From: JACCUZ01 sp038246575
GTDB lineage: Bacteria > Actinomycetota > Actinomycetes > JACCUZ01
Assembly (NCBI GenBank): GCA_038246575.1
Contig: JBBRVU010000026.1
Location: 1 to 32,173 of the forward strand
DNA: 32,173 nt
Direction of reading: 5' to 3'
Part shown: positions 8,671 to 15,767 of the stretch, in pieces
Position numbering within the stretch: position 1 is the stretch's first letter
Layout: every line of letters starts with the position of its first letter
Program-made: the position numbers and the translations under genes
Notes under the pieces: generated by a model
What the model was told of the DNA's origin: nothing
Databases searched by the model: none
Seen by the model: only the letters and a program-made list of their open reading frames with translations

Positions 8671-9763
8671 GCTGTCACGCGTGCCGCGCGCTGCTGATCT
8701 GCCGGTCAGGATCGGGCTCTACCCCTCCGGGCCGACCGCCTCGGTCCTGGACGTCCCGGGTGTGGGCCTCGGGCACGCGACCGTCTGGCGCGACGAGCCT
8801 GCTCCGCCTCAGGGAAGGGGCGTCGCGCGGACCGGCGTGACCGTTCTCGACCCAGGCGGCAACCTGTTCCGCAACCCGGTGCCGGCCGGTGGTGCGGTGC
8901 TCAACGGTGCCGGTGAGTGCACCGGCTTCCTCGCCGTGCGGGAGTGGGGGCTGGCCGAGACCCCGGTCTTCCTCACCTCGACCATGCAGGTGGGCCGGGT
9001 GTTCGACGCCGCCTGCGGGCTGCTCGTCGCCGACGAGCCGCAGATCGGGGTCGAGGACGTCGTGCTGCCACTGGTCGCCGAGTGCGACGACTCGTTCCTC
9101 TCCGACGCCCGTCGGATGCAGGTGAGCGCCGAGGACGTGGCCACGGCCCTGTCCGCCGCCCGGTCCTCGGTCGGTGCCCCGGTCGCTCCCGACGAGGGCA
9201 GCGTCGGAGCCGGCACCGGGATGAGCTGTCTCGGCTGGAAGGGCGGCGTCGGCACCGCGTCGCGGGTCCTGCCCGACGGTCACACGGTCGGGGTCCTGGT
9301 GCTGACGAACTTCGGCGAGCACGAGCGGCTGACCGTGGCGGGGGTGCCGGTGGGACAACGGCTCGCGCCGGCCGTCGCCGCGCGCGCCGGCGAGGCCGGA
9401 TCCTGCATCGTCGTGATCGTGACCGACGGGCCGCTCGACGGTGCCGGCTGCACCCGGCTCGCCCGCCGCGCCGGCCTGGGGCTGGCCCGGACCGGCAGCA
9501 CGGCGTCGCACGCCAGCGGAGAGATCTTTCTGGCGTTGGCGACGGGGCTGCGGGCTCCTCGCGGGGGCCCGGCCGCGGGCGTGCCGACGTCGGGGCGCGA
9601 GCTGGACCCCTACCTCGCCGCAGCGGTCGAGGCGACCGAGGAGGCGGTGCTGACCAGCCTGCTCGCCGCGACGACCGTCGTGGGTCACCAGGGCAACACG
9701 TCGACCGCGCTGCCCTTCGACGAGGTGGCCGCGCTGGTGGCCGGCGCCGGACCCCGTGGCTGA
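8669..9763 (+). CDS. P1 family peptidase, DmpA/BapA-like (N-terminal nucleophile aminopeptidase)
   Basis: The family is made as a precursor that cuts itself before a Ser, which then becomes the N-terminal nucleophile. DmpA-like members release N-terminal residues from peptides, including D- and beta-amino acids. The start region VLDVPGVGLGHATVWRDE matches the family. The expected autocleavage site is GSCIVVIVTDGPL, placing the nucleophile at Ser245. Other features are GAGTGMSCLGWKGGVGTASR and the C-terminal GHQGNTSTALP. The product is 364 residues from ATG 8669; GTG 8681 is an alternative. The stop codon overlaps the GTG of the CocE-like gene by 8 nt, so it leads a four-gene coupled operon. 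Substrate is unknown. Confidence 0.9.
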   Translation: MLSRVPRAADLPVRIGLYPSGPTASVLDVPGVGLGHATVWRDEPAPPQGRGVARTGVTVLDPGGNLFRNPVPAGGAVLNGAGECTGFLAVREWGLAETPVFLTSTMQVGRVFDAACGLLVADEPQIGVEDVVLPLVAECDDSFLSDARRMQVSAEDVATALSAARSSVGAPVAPDEGSVGAGTGMSCLGWKGGVGTASRVLPDGHTVGVLVLTNFGEHERLTVAGVPVGQRLAPAVAARAGEAGSCIVVIVTDGPLDGAGCTRLARRAGLGLARTGSTASHASGEIFLALATGLRAPRGGPAAGVPTSGRELDPYLAAAVEATEEAVLTSLLAATTVVGHQGNTSTALPFDEVAALVAGAGPRG

Positions 9764-11756
9764 CCCGGGTGCGGCCGCGGGAGCCGCCGGACGCACCGAG
9801 CGGATCGCCATCGAGCTCAGTGACGGCACCCGCCTCGCGACCACGCTCTACCTGCCCGCCGGCGACGAGCCGGTCCCCTGCCTCCTGGAGGCGCTGCCCT
9901 ACCGCAAGGACGACCTCACGGCGACCTACCGGCCGGAGTATGTGCGGCTGCGCGACGAGCACGGGTACGCCGTGGCCCGCGTCGACCTGCGCGGCACCGG
10001 ATCCTCCGACGGGATCGCCGTCGACGAGTACCCGGCCCAGGAGCAACAGGACCTGTGCGAGGTCATCGCCTGGCTCGCCGCGCAGCCCTGGTGCACCGGC
10101 GCCGTCGGGATGTACGGCACGTCGTACTCGGCTTTCAACTCCCTCCAGGTCGCGTGCAAGCGGCCCCCGGCGCTGAAGGCGATCTGTGCGATCTACGGGA
10201 CCGACGACCGGTACACCGACGACGTGCACTACATGGGCGGGGCCCTGCGGTTGCTGGACCTGGTCGACTACCCGGCGTACATGGTGGCGATGAACGTCCT
10301 GCCGCCGGTCCCCTCACTGGTCGGCAAGGGGTGGCAGGACACCTGGCGCGCGCGGATCGACGGAGTGCAGCCTTGGCTGCTGCCGTGGCTCGAGGAGCAG
10401 CACGACTCGGCGTACTGGCGGCACGGCTCGGTGCGTCCGGCGTACGAGCGCATCGCCTGTCCGACGATGCTCGTCGGTGGCTGGGCCGACGGCTACCGCA
10501 ACAACACGTTCCGCACGGTGGCGGCCCTGCGTGAGGCGGGGACACCGCACCGGTTGCTGCTGGGGCCGTGGAGCCACATGTCGACCGCGACGTCGTTGCC
10601 GGGACCACATGTCGACCTGGTGCCGGTGATGGCTCGCTGGTGGGACCGGTGGCTGCGCGGTGTCGACGACGGCTACGACGACGAACCGGCGCTGACGTGG
10701 TTCGCCCAGCGGTCGACCCGGCCGGGACCGGACCGCGAGCTGGTCGAGGGCGAGTGGCGCAGCGCCCCGTCGTGGCCGCTGGACGGTGCCAGCGAGGACG
10801 TGCGTTCGCTGGGGACGGGCACCGTGACCTACCGCGTCGCGCCAGACGTCGGCACCGCGGCGTGGAACAGCTGCGCCGGGTCGTTGCCGTGGGGGCAGCC
10901 GACCGACCAGCGCTTCGACGACGCTGCCTCGCTGACCTGGGAGTGGCCGGCCGACGAGCTGTCGCTGCTCGGGCACCCGCGGCTGCGGTTGCGGCTGCGG
11001 TCATCGGAACCAGTGGCGTCGGTGTCGGTGAAGCTCTGCGACGTCTTCCCCGACGGCACGTCCTCATTGATCTCCCGGGGACTGCTCAACCTCACCCATC
11101 GTGCGTCGTCCACGCGACCGGCACCGATGCCGGTCGGCGAGCTGGTCGACGTCGAGGTCGAGCTCGAGGCGATGAGCTGGGACGCCGCGCCCGGCCACGT
11201 GCTGCGACTCGCGGTCGCGGGGACCGACTGGCCCAACACGGTGGCTCCGCCGAGGCCGGTCACCCTGACCGTGGACCGGGGTTCTTCGGCCCTGGTCCTT
11301 CCGGTGGCGGGGCGCTCGGTCGAGGCCCTGCCCTTGCCGCTGGTCGCGCCACCGGGTCCCGACGACGACGGTGACGGCGACACTGCCGAAACCGCCATGA
11401 CCTGGCGGGTGGAGCGGGACGTGCTGGGTCGGCGGACGAGCTGCGTGGACGAGCACGGCGGCAGCTATCGGCTCGACGGTCACCATGCCGGGGGCCAGGG
11501 GGTGGACGGCACCCTGGTCCAGGAGCAGTACTCGGGCAGGGTGGAGGTCTCGACGGAGACCTTCGCGCAGCAGGCGCGGGCGACGGCGGACTTCACGGTG
11601 ACGTGGGAGGAGGCGACAGTGCGCGCACGTTCAGAGCTCGTCCTCGACGCCGGGGAGACGTCCTTCGACGTCGTCCTCACGGTGGAGACGTGGCTCGACG
11701 GGGAGGCCTTTGCGTCTCGACGCTTCAGCCGCGAGATCCCCCGGCAGCTGGGATGA
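9756..11756 (+). CDS. CocE/NonD family alpha/beta hydrolase (X-Pro dipeptidyl-peptidase S15 type)
   Basis: A 666-residue serine hydrolase. The N-terminal alpha/beta-hydrolase domain has VDLRGTGSSDG, then MYGTSYSAFNSLQ with the nucleophile at Ser123, GGWADGYRNNT with Asp245, and LLGPWSHMS with His274. The C-terminal half resembles the jelly-roll domain of this family (LRLRLRSSEPVASVSVKLCDVFPDG). Known members hydrolyse X-Pro dipeptides, cocaine-type esters or glutaryl amides, so the exact bond cannot be assigned. No signal peptide is visible, so the enzyme should be cytosolic. The GTG start overlaps the P1 peptidase stop, and the TGA overlaps the following ATG (ATGA), which indicates translational coupling on both sides. 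Confidence 0.92.
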   Translation: MADPGAAAGAAGRTERIAIELSDGTRLATTLYLPAGDEPVPCLLEALPYRKDDLTATYRPEYVRLRDEHGYAVARVDLRGTGSSDGIAVDEYPAQEQQDLCEVIAWLAAQPWCTGAVGMYGTSYSAFNSLQVACKRPPALKAICAIYGTDDRYTDDVHYMGGALRLLDLVDYPAYMVAMNVLPPVPSLVGKGWQDTWRARIDGVQPWLLPWLEEQHDSAYWRHGSVRPAYERIACPTMLVGGWADGYRNNTFRTVAALREAGTPHRLLLGPWSHMSTATSLPGPHVDLVPVMARWWDRWLRGVDDGYDDEPALTWFAQRSTRPGPDRELVEGEWRSAPSWPLDGASEDVRSLGTGTVTYRVAPDVGTAAWNSCAGSLPWGQPTDQRFDDAASLTWEWPADELSLLGHPRLRLRLRSSEPVASVSVKLCDVFPDGTSSLISRGLLNLTHRASSTRPAPMPVGELVDVEVELEAMSWDAAPGHVLRLAVAGTDWPNTVAPPRPVTLTVDRGSSALVLPVAGRSVEALPLPLVAPPGPDDDGDGDTAETAMTWRVERDVLGRRTSCVDEHGGSYRLDGHHAGGQGVDGTLVQEQYSGRVEVSTETFAQQARATADFTVTWEEATVRARSELVLDAGETSFDVVLTVETWLDGEAFASRRFSREIPRQLG

Positions 11757-12349
11757 GGACGCTGCGGACGAGGACACCGTGGTGGGGACTCGCGTCGTCC
11801 CTCGCCGCCCCGGTGCTGCTCATCGGCGGGTGGACGCTCGCGGCCAGCCGGCAGCGTGGCGGGTTCGACCCCGTGGTGGAGACGATCAGCGCGCTGGCAG
11901 CCCGCGGCGCCGACGATCGCTGGCTGATGACGACGGCACTGGCCGGGCTCGGGATCTGCCACGTCACGACCGCCCTCGCGCTGCGCTCGGCGGCGAAACC
12001 CGGCCGCATCGTCCTCGCTGCCGGTGGGGTCGCGACGGTGCTGGTGGCCGTGTTCCCGCTGCCCGCCGGGGGTGGCAGCTCGGCGGCACACACCGCGGCG
12101 GCGGCCGCCGGCTTCGGAGCCCTGGCCGTCTGGCCGTTGGCGGCCGGACGCGGGTCGGCGAAGGGACCGCTGCGGCCGGTCGTGTCGGCTGCCGCCGGTG
12201 GCGTGCTGCTCGCGCTGGTCGGCTGGTTCTTCGTCGAGCTGGTCGCCGGCAGCGACCGGGTGGGGATCTCGGAGCGGGTCGCGGCAGGTGCGCAGGCGCT
12301 CTGGCCGCTCGCGGTGGCGTGGGGAGCGAGGAGGGTGGACCGGCGATGA
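11753..12349 (+). CDS. DUF998 family membrane protein
   Basis: A 198-residue hydrophobic protein with about six predicted membrane segments, for example ASSLAAPVLLIGGWTLAA, ALAGLGICHVTTALAL, IVLAAGGVATVLVAVFPL, TAAAAAGFGALAVWPLA and AAAGGVLLALVGWFFVELV. The pattern, including DPVVETISALAARGADDRWLMT after the first helix, fits DUF998. The family has no established biochemical function. The ATG lies in an ATGA overlap with the upstream hydrolase gene, and its own stop overlaps the next ATG, so it belongs to the coupled operon. It could be a transporter-like or sensor component of that operon, but nothing in the sequence decides this. Confidence 0.82.
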   Translation: MRTLRTRTPWWGLASSLAAPVLLIGGWTLAASRQRGGFDPVVETISALAARGADDRWLMTTALAGLGICHVTTALALRSAAKPGRIVLAAGGVATVLVAVFPLPAGGGSSAAHTAAAAAGFGALAVWPLAAGRGSAKGPLRPVVSAAAGGVLLALVGWFFVELVAGSDRVGISERVAAGAQALWPLAVAWGARRVDRR

Positions 12350-13326
12350 AAACGATGCGTTGGGGAGTCATCGGCACCGGCGGCATCGCGTCTTCCTTCA
12401 CCCGCGACCTCACGCTGCTGGACGGCAGCGAAGTGGTCGCGGTCGGGTCCCGGACCCAGGAGTCGGCGGACCGCTTCGCCGCGGAACACTCGGTCGCACG
12501 CGCCCACGCGTCGTACGCCGCCCTGGTCGCCGACGACGCGGTCGACGTCGTCTACGTGGCGACGCCCCACCCGGGCCACCACGACGCCGCGATGCTGGCC
12601 ATCGAGGCGGGCAAGGCGCTGCTCGTCGAGAAGCCGTTCACCATGGACGCCGCCGAAGCCGAGGCGCTGCTTGCCGCGGCGCGCGCCCGAGGGGTGTTCC
12701 TGATGGAGGCCATGTGGTCGCGGTTCGTGCCGCACATGGTGCGCGTCCGCGAGCTCCTGGCCGCGGGTGCGCTCGGCGAGGTGCAGGTCGTCATCGCGGA
12801 CCACTGCCAGTGGTTCGACGGCGACCCGAGGCATCGGCTGCTCGACCCGGCACTCGGTGGCGGCTCGCTGCTCGACCTCGGCATCTATCCGGTCTCGTTC
12901 GCATCGATGGTTCTCGGGTCCCCGACGACCGTGACGGCGGTGAGCGACCCGACGCTGACCGGGGTCGACGCGACCACGTCGGTCCTCCTGCAACATGACG
13001 GCGGCGCCCACGCCGTGCTGACCGCCACCCAGCTGGCGCTGGGCCCGAACCGCGCCGCCATCGTCGGCAGCGATGCGCGGCTGGAGATCGACTCGGTGTT
13101 CTACTCGCCGACCACGTTCACCCTGACCCGGCGTGACGGCTCCATCGAGCGCTTCGACGAGCCGCACGCAGGAGGCGGCCTGCGCCACGAGGCGGCCGAA
13201 GTCGCCCGCTGCATGCGCGAGGGACGACTGGAAAGCGAGATCATGCCCCTGGACGAGACGGCGGCGATCATGCGCACGATGGACGAGATCCGCCGCCAGA
13301 TCGGGCTGACCTACCCGTCGCGCTGA
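12346..13326 (+). CDS. Gfo/Idh/MocA family oxidoreductase (dihydrodiol-dehydrogenase-like)
   Basis: A 326-residue NAD(P)-dependent dehydrogenase. The N-terminal Rossmann domain starts MRWGVIGTGGIASSFTRDL and continues with VYVATPHPGHHD. LLVEKPFTMDAAEAE contains the family EKP motif whose Lys is catalytic. The C-terminal GFO_IDH_MocA substrate domain shows GGGSLLDLGIYPVSFASMVLG, the pattern of the trans-dihydrodiol/xylose dehydrogenase branch. Substrate is probably a sugar, cyclitol or diol but is unknown. It is the last gene of the operon, beginning in an ATGA overlap with the DUF998 gene. A new promoter follows for the VOC gene. Confidence 0.93.
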   Translation: MKTMRWGVIGTGGIASSFTRDLTLLDGSEVVAVGSRTQESADRFAAEHSVARAHASYAALVADDAVDVVYVATPHPGHHDAAMLAIEAGKALLVEKPFTMDAAEAEALLAAARARGVFLMEAMWSRFVPHMVRVRELLAAGALGEVQVVIADHCQWFDGDPRHRLLDPALGGGSLLDLGIYPVSFASMVLGSPTTVTAVSDPTLTGVDATTSVLLQHDGGAHAVLTATQLALGPNRAAIVGSDARLEIDSVFYSPTTFTLTRRDGSIERFDEPHAGGGLRHEAAEVARCMREGRLESEIMPLDETAAIMRTMDEIRRQIGLTYPSR

Positions 13327-13354
13327 GCGCTGTCCTCGGGAGTCGGTCTGTGGC

Positions 13355-13360
13355 TACGCT
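13355..13360 (+). promoter_or_regulatory. Candidate -10 box (TACGCT) of the VOC gene, leaderless type
   Basis: TACGCT lies 7 nt before the ATG at 13368 in the 41-bp gap after the Gfo/Idh gene. The spacing fits a leaderless transcript and favours ATG 13368 over the in-frame GTG at 13350. Confidence 0.45.
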
Positions 13361-13367
13361 CGCGGCC

Positions 13368-13880
13368 ATGCCAACAGACGCCGAACTGGTTGACCTCGAG
13401 GCCCGCCGCGAGCAGCTGCGGGGTCAGCACCTCAAGCCAGCCGGGTCGCGGCAGCCGACGATCGGACGTGGGATCCACCACGCGGCGCTGATCTGCTCCG
13501 ACGTCGAGCAGACGATCAGCTTCTACCAGGACCTGCTCGGCTTCCCGCTGGCCGAGCTGGTCGAGAACCGCGACTACCCCGGCTCGTCGCACTTCTTCTT
13601 CGACGTCGGCAACAAGACGTTGCTCGGCTTCTTCGACTTCCCCGGTCTCGGCCTCGAGCCCGGCAGCGAGGCGATCGGCGGCGTCCAGCACATCGCCATC
13701 TCGGTGCCGCGCGAGCAGTGGGAGCAGGCGCGGGAGCGGCTGGACGCGGCCGGGGTGACCTATGCCGGGCCGGACGTCGGCATCCCGGAGTCGATGTACC
13801 TCAAGGACCCTGACGGCATCGGCATCGAGCTGCTCAGCGACCCTCTCATGTACTTCGCCGGCCACCACCTCGACCAGTAG
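13368..13880 (+). CDS. VOC family (glyoxalase/dioxygenase fold) protein
   Basis: A 170-residue vicinal-oxygen-chelate protein. After a charged N-terminal helix (residues about 1-30) come two beta-alpha-beta-beta-beta modules. The first holds IHHAALICSDVEQTISFYQDLLGFP with a candidate metal-binding His. The second holds GVQHIAISVPREQWEQARERL with a second His, and ends with LKDPDGIGIELLSDP, where Glu is the usual last metal ligand. Members include glyoxalases, extradiol dioxygenases and resistance proteins, so the reaction cannot be named. It has its own putative leaderless promoter and converges on the first Rieske gene across a repeat-bearing spacer. Confidence 0.9.
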   Translation: MPTDAELVDLEARREQLRGQHLKPAGSRQPTIGRGIHHAALICSDVEQTISFYQDLLGFPLAELVENRDYPGSSHFFFDVGNKTLLGFFDFPGLGLEPGSEAIGGVQHIAISVPREQWEQARERLDAAGVTYAGPDVGIPESMYLKDPDGIGIELLSDPLMYFAGHHLDQ

Positions 13881-13900
13881 CCCCCCAACAACCCTTCCCA

Positions 13901-13927
13901 GTCGATCATGCAGTTGCGGGGATCTTG
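13901..13927 (+). repeat. 27-bp dispersed-type repeat, copy 1
   Basis: It starts GTCGATCATGC and ends GGGGATCTTG. It differs from copy 2 (13962-13988) at three of 27 positions (A/G, GC/AT). It lies 20 bp after the VOC stop, in the convergent spacer. The form resembles intergenic repeats I recall in actinobacterial genomes, but I cannot verify the family here. Confidence 0.75.
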
Positions 13928-13961
13928 TGCATCGCTGCAGGTCAGCCCTCCGAGATCTCCT

Positions 13962-13988
13962 GTCGATCATGCGGTTATGGGGATCTTG
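13962..13988 (+). repeat. 27-bp dispersed-type repeat, copy 2, overlapping the 3' end of the Rieske gene
   Basis: Same orientation as copy 1, start-to-start distance 61 bp. Read on the minus strand it encodes the last six residues K-I-P-I-T-A and the TGA of the first Rieske oxygenase, including an ATA codon that is rare in such GC-rich DNA. An 8-bp palindrome GAGATCTC (13952-13959) precedes it. Confidence 0.8.
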
Positions 13989-15118
13989 CCGCTCTGGTAG
14001 CCGTGCGCGATGGTCGTCACGAACTGGTGCACCGCGTCCTCGCTGGGCGCCAGCGGCCCCGGGCGGAAGTGCGGAGACGACAAGCCGCGCTGCACCGACT
14101 CGCACGCCGCCCAGTCCTGACGGTTCGTCGTGTCCCAGAAATCGACGGCGTACGCCGGGTCGACGTCCGCCGACGGGAAGTACCACGCGCACTCCACCGC
14201 CGTCCGGTCCGGTGCCAGCGGCGTCATCCGGTGCGTCATCACGTAGTCGGGGTGCAACGAGAGCAGCAGGTTCGGGAGCAGACCCAGGTAGCGCACCTGC
14301 CGCGGATCGACACCGGCGATCGACGACCCGAGGCTGCGACCGTCCAGCGACATGGTCTGAGCACCGTCGCGCAGGTCCATCGAGCCACCGACCCAGGCTC
14401 CCGGCCGCTCGTAGTTCGTCCCGCTGTCGGGTGGGCTCACCTCGCACAGCTCCGGGTGGATCAGCGGGCAGTGGTAGCACTCGTGATAGTTCTCGGTGAG
14501 GACCTTCCAGTTCGCCGCCACGACGTACTCGTGCGTTGCCCCCAGCGCCAACGTCTCCGGCCGGTACGCCGCCACGATTTCGTCCAGCCCCGCGGGCCCG
14601 CCCAGGTGCTCGGCGAAAGGCACCGCGTCGCCGCGGGCGTTGACGAACACCCACCCGTGCCACACCTCGGCCGGCAGCCGGACCAGGCTGTGCTGCGCAG
14701 GGTCGAACGACGGCACCGCACGGAACCCCGGGGCGGCGATGACCGTGCCCGACAGGTCGTAGCTCCAGGCGTGGTACGGGCAGATGACCGCCCGTCGGGA
14801 TGAGGCGCCGCCGTCGGGCAACAGCTCGTGCCCGCGATGACGGCACGTGTTCGCGAACGCGGCGACCCCGGAACCATCGGACGGTCCTGCCGTGAGCAGC
14901 ACCCCGATGCCGCCGACCGTCGTCGCGGCCTGCGTACGACCGTCGGCGAAGACGGCATCGACCCGACCGAGGCACACCCACGAGGCGGCAAAGAAGTGTC
15001 GCTGCTCCCACGCGAACACGTCGGGCGAGGTGTAGGCGGCGCCCGGCAGCATCGTGCTCTGCCCGAACGGGAGCAGAGCAGGGGCGAGCAGCTCGTCGGT
15101 CAAGGGTGGCGGGGTCAT
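13967..15118 (-). CDS. Rieske non-heme iron oxygenase, alpha subunit (betaine-demethylase-like)
   Basis: A 383-residue two-domain oxygenase. The N-terminal Rieske domain has CRHRGH and, 18 residues later, CPYHAW, giving the C-x-H...C-x2-H ligands of a [2Fe-2S] cluster. The catalytic domain has ENYHECYHCPLIHPEL with the two His ligands of the mononuclear iron, and DFWDTTNRQDW with the likely third (Asp) ligand. That last motif is shared with glycine betaine and stachydrine demethylases, which suggests oxidative N-demethylation releasing formaldehyde; an aromatic substrate is not excluded. The ATG at 15118 has GGAGGT 5 nt upstream. It is divergent from tetR across 38 bp. The last six codons come from a dispersed-type repeat, so the native C-terminus may have been altered. 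No reductase is adjacent. Confidence 0.92.
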   Translation of the reverse strand: MTPPPLTDELLAPALLPFGQSTMLPGAAYTSPDVFAWEQRHFFAASWVCLGRVDAVFADGRTQAATTVGGIGVLLTAGPSDGSGVAAFANTCRHRGHELLPDGGASSRRAVICPYHAWSYDLSGTVIAAPGFRAVPSFDPAQHSLVRLPAEVWHGWVFVNARGDAVPFAEHLGGPAGLDEIVAAYRPETLALGATHEYVVAANWKVLTENYHECYHCPLIHPELCEVSPPDSGTNYERPGAWVGGSMDLRDGAQTMSLDGRSLGSSIAGVDPRQVRYLGLLPNLLLSLHPDYVMTHRMTPLAPDRTAVECAWYFPSADVDPAYAVDFWDTTNRQDWAACESVQRGLSSPHFRPGPLAPSEDAVHQFVTTIAHGYQSGKIPITA

Positions 15119-15156
15119 CTCGCACCTCCAGGCGCATCAACAACTAGGGTCCGGGC
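15119..15156. promoter_or_regulatory. Divergent promoter region between Rieske gene 1 and tetR
   Basis: The gap is only 38 bp. On the plus strand TAGGGT (15145-15150) lies 6 nt before the tetR ATG, a leaderless-type -10. On the minus strand TAGTTG (15146-15141) could be the -10 for the Rieske gene, which also has GGAGGT at 15129-15124. The two -10 boxes would share the TA at 15145-15146. No clear palindrome is seen in this gap. Confidence 0.4.
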
Positions 15157-15762
15157 ATGGCTCGTCGGAAGGTCGAGGTACGTCGAGACGAGATCTTGCG
15201 CGCCACCATCGAGCAGGTCACCCAGCACGGGTTCACCCAGACCAGGGTCGCCGACGTCGCGGCCGCTCTCGACATCAGCACCGGGCTGGTCTTCTACCAC
15301 TTCGCGTCCAAGGAAGCGTTGCTCTCCGCGGCCTTCGCCTACGCCGCCGAGCGCGACCTGGAGCGCCTCGACGCTGCCGCCTCCGGACGCGGCAGCGCCG
15401 CCCGCCGACTGGCCAAGATCCTGCGGATGTACGGGCCGGAGGACAGCGGCGCCGGGTGGTCGCTGTGGATCGACGCCTGGGCCACCGGCCTGCGCAGCCC
15501 CGAGATGGCCGAGGTGTCGCAGGGGCTGGACGTGCGCTGGAAGGACACGGTTGCCGACGTCATCCGGCAGGGCGTGGAGCGCGGCGAGATGACCTGCGCG
15601 GACCCGAGCGGCGCCGCTTGGCGGATCACCGCGATGCTCGACGGACTCGCCGTCCAGTCCACCGTGCACGCCGGTGTCGTCAGCAGCCGGCAGGTCACCA
15701 GCTGGGTGCGTCACACCGCCGCTGCAGAGCTGGGGATGGATCCCGCGGCGTTGCGTCCGTAG
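15157..15762 (+). CDS. TetR/AcrR family transcriptional regulator (BetI-like)
   Basis: A 201-residue repressor-type regulator. The N-terminal helix-turn-helix is RDEILRATIEQVTQHGFTQTRVADVAAALDISTGLVFYHFASKEALL (residues about 10-55), a textbook TetR_N pattern. The C-terminal part, with WSLWIDAWATGLRSPEMAEVSQGLDVRWKDTVADVIRQG, resembles the BetI-type ligand domain, which fits control of betaine-related genes. It sits between the divergent first Rieske gene and the convergent amine-oxidase gene (5-bp gap between stop codons). Its probable target is the palindrome at 19737-19758, and perhaps the related site near 25728. The start is fixed by a TAGGGT box 6 nt upstream. Confidence 0.93.
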   Translation: MARRKVEVRRDEILRATIEQVTQHGFTQTRVADVAAALDISTGLVFYHFASKEALLSAAFAYAAERDLERLDAAASGRGSAARRLAKILRMYGPEDSGAGWSLWIDAWATGLRSPEMAEVSQGLDVRWKDTVADVIRQGVERGEMTCADPSGAAWRITAMLDGLAVQSTVHAGVVSSRQVTSWVRHTAAAELGMDPAALRP

Positions 15763-15767
15763 CCGGC

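Noticed and set aside
13901..13988. Two direct repeats considered as a CRISPR array
   Set aside because: Only two imperfect copies, no further units, no cas genes, and one copy overlaps a coding sequence.
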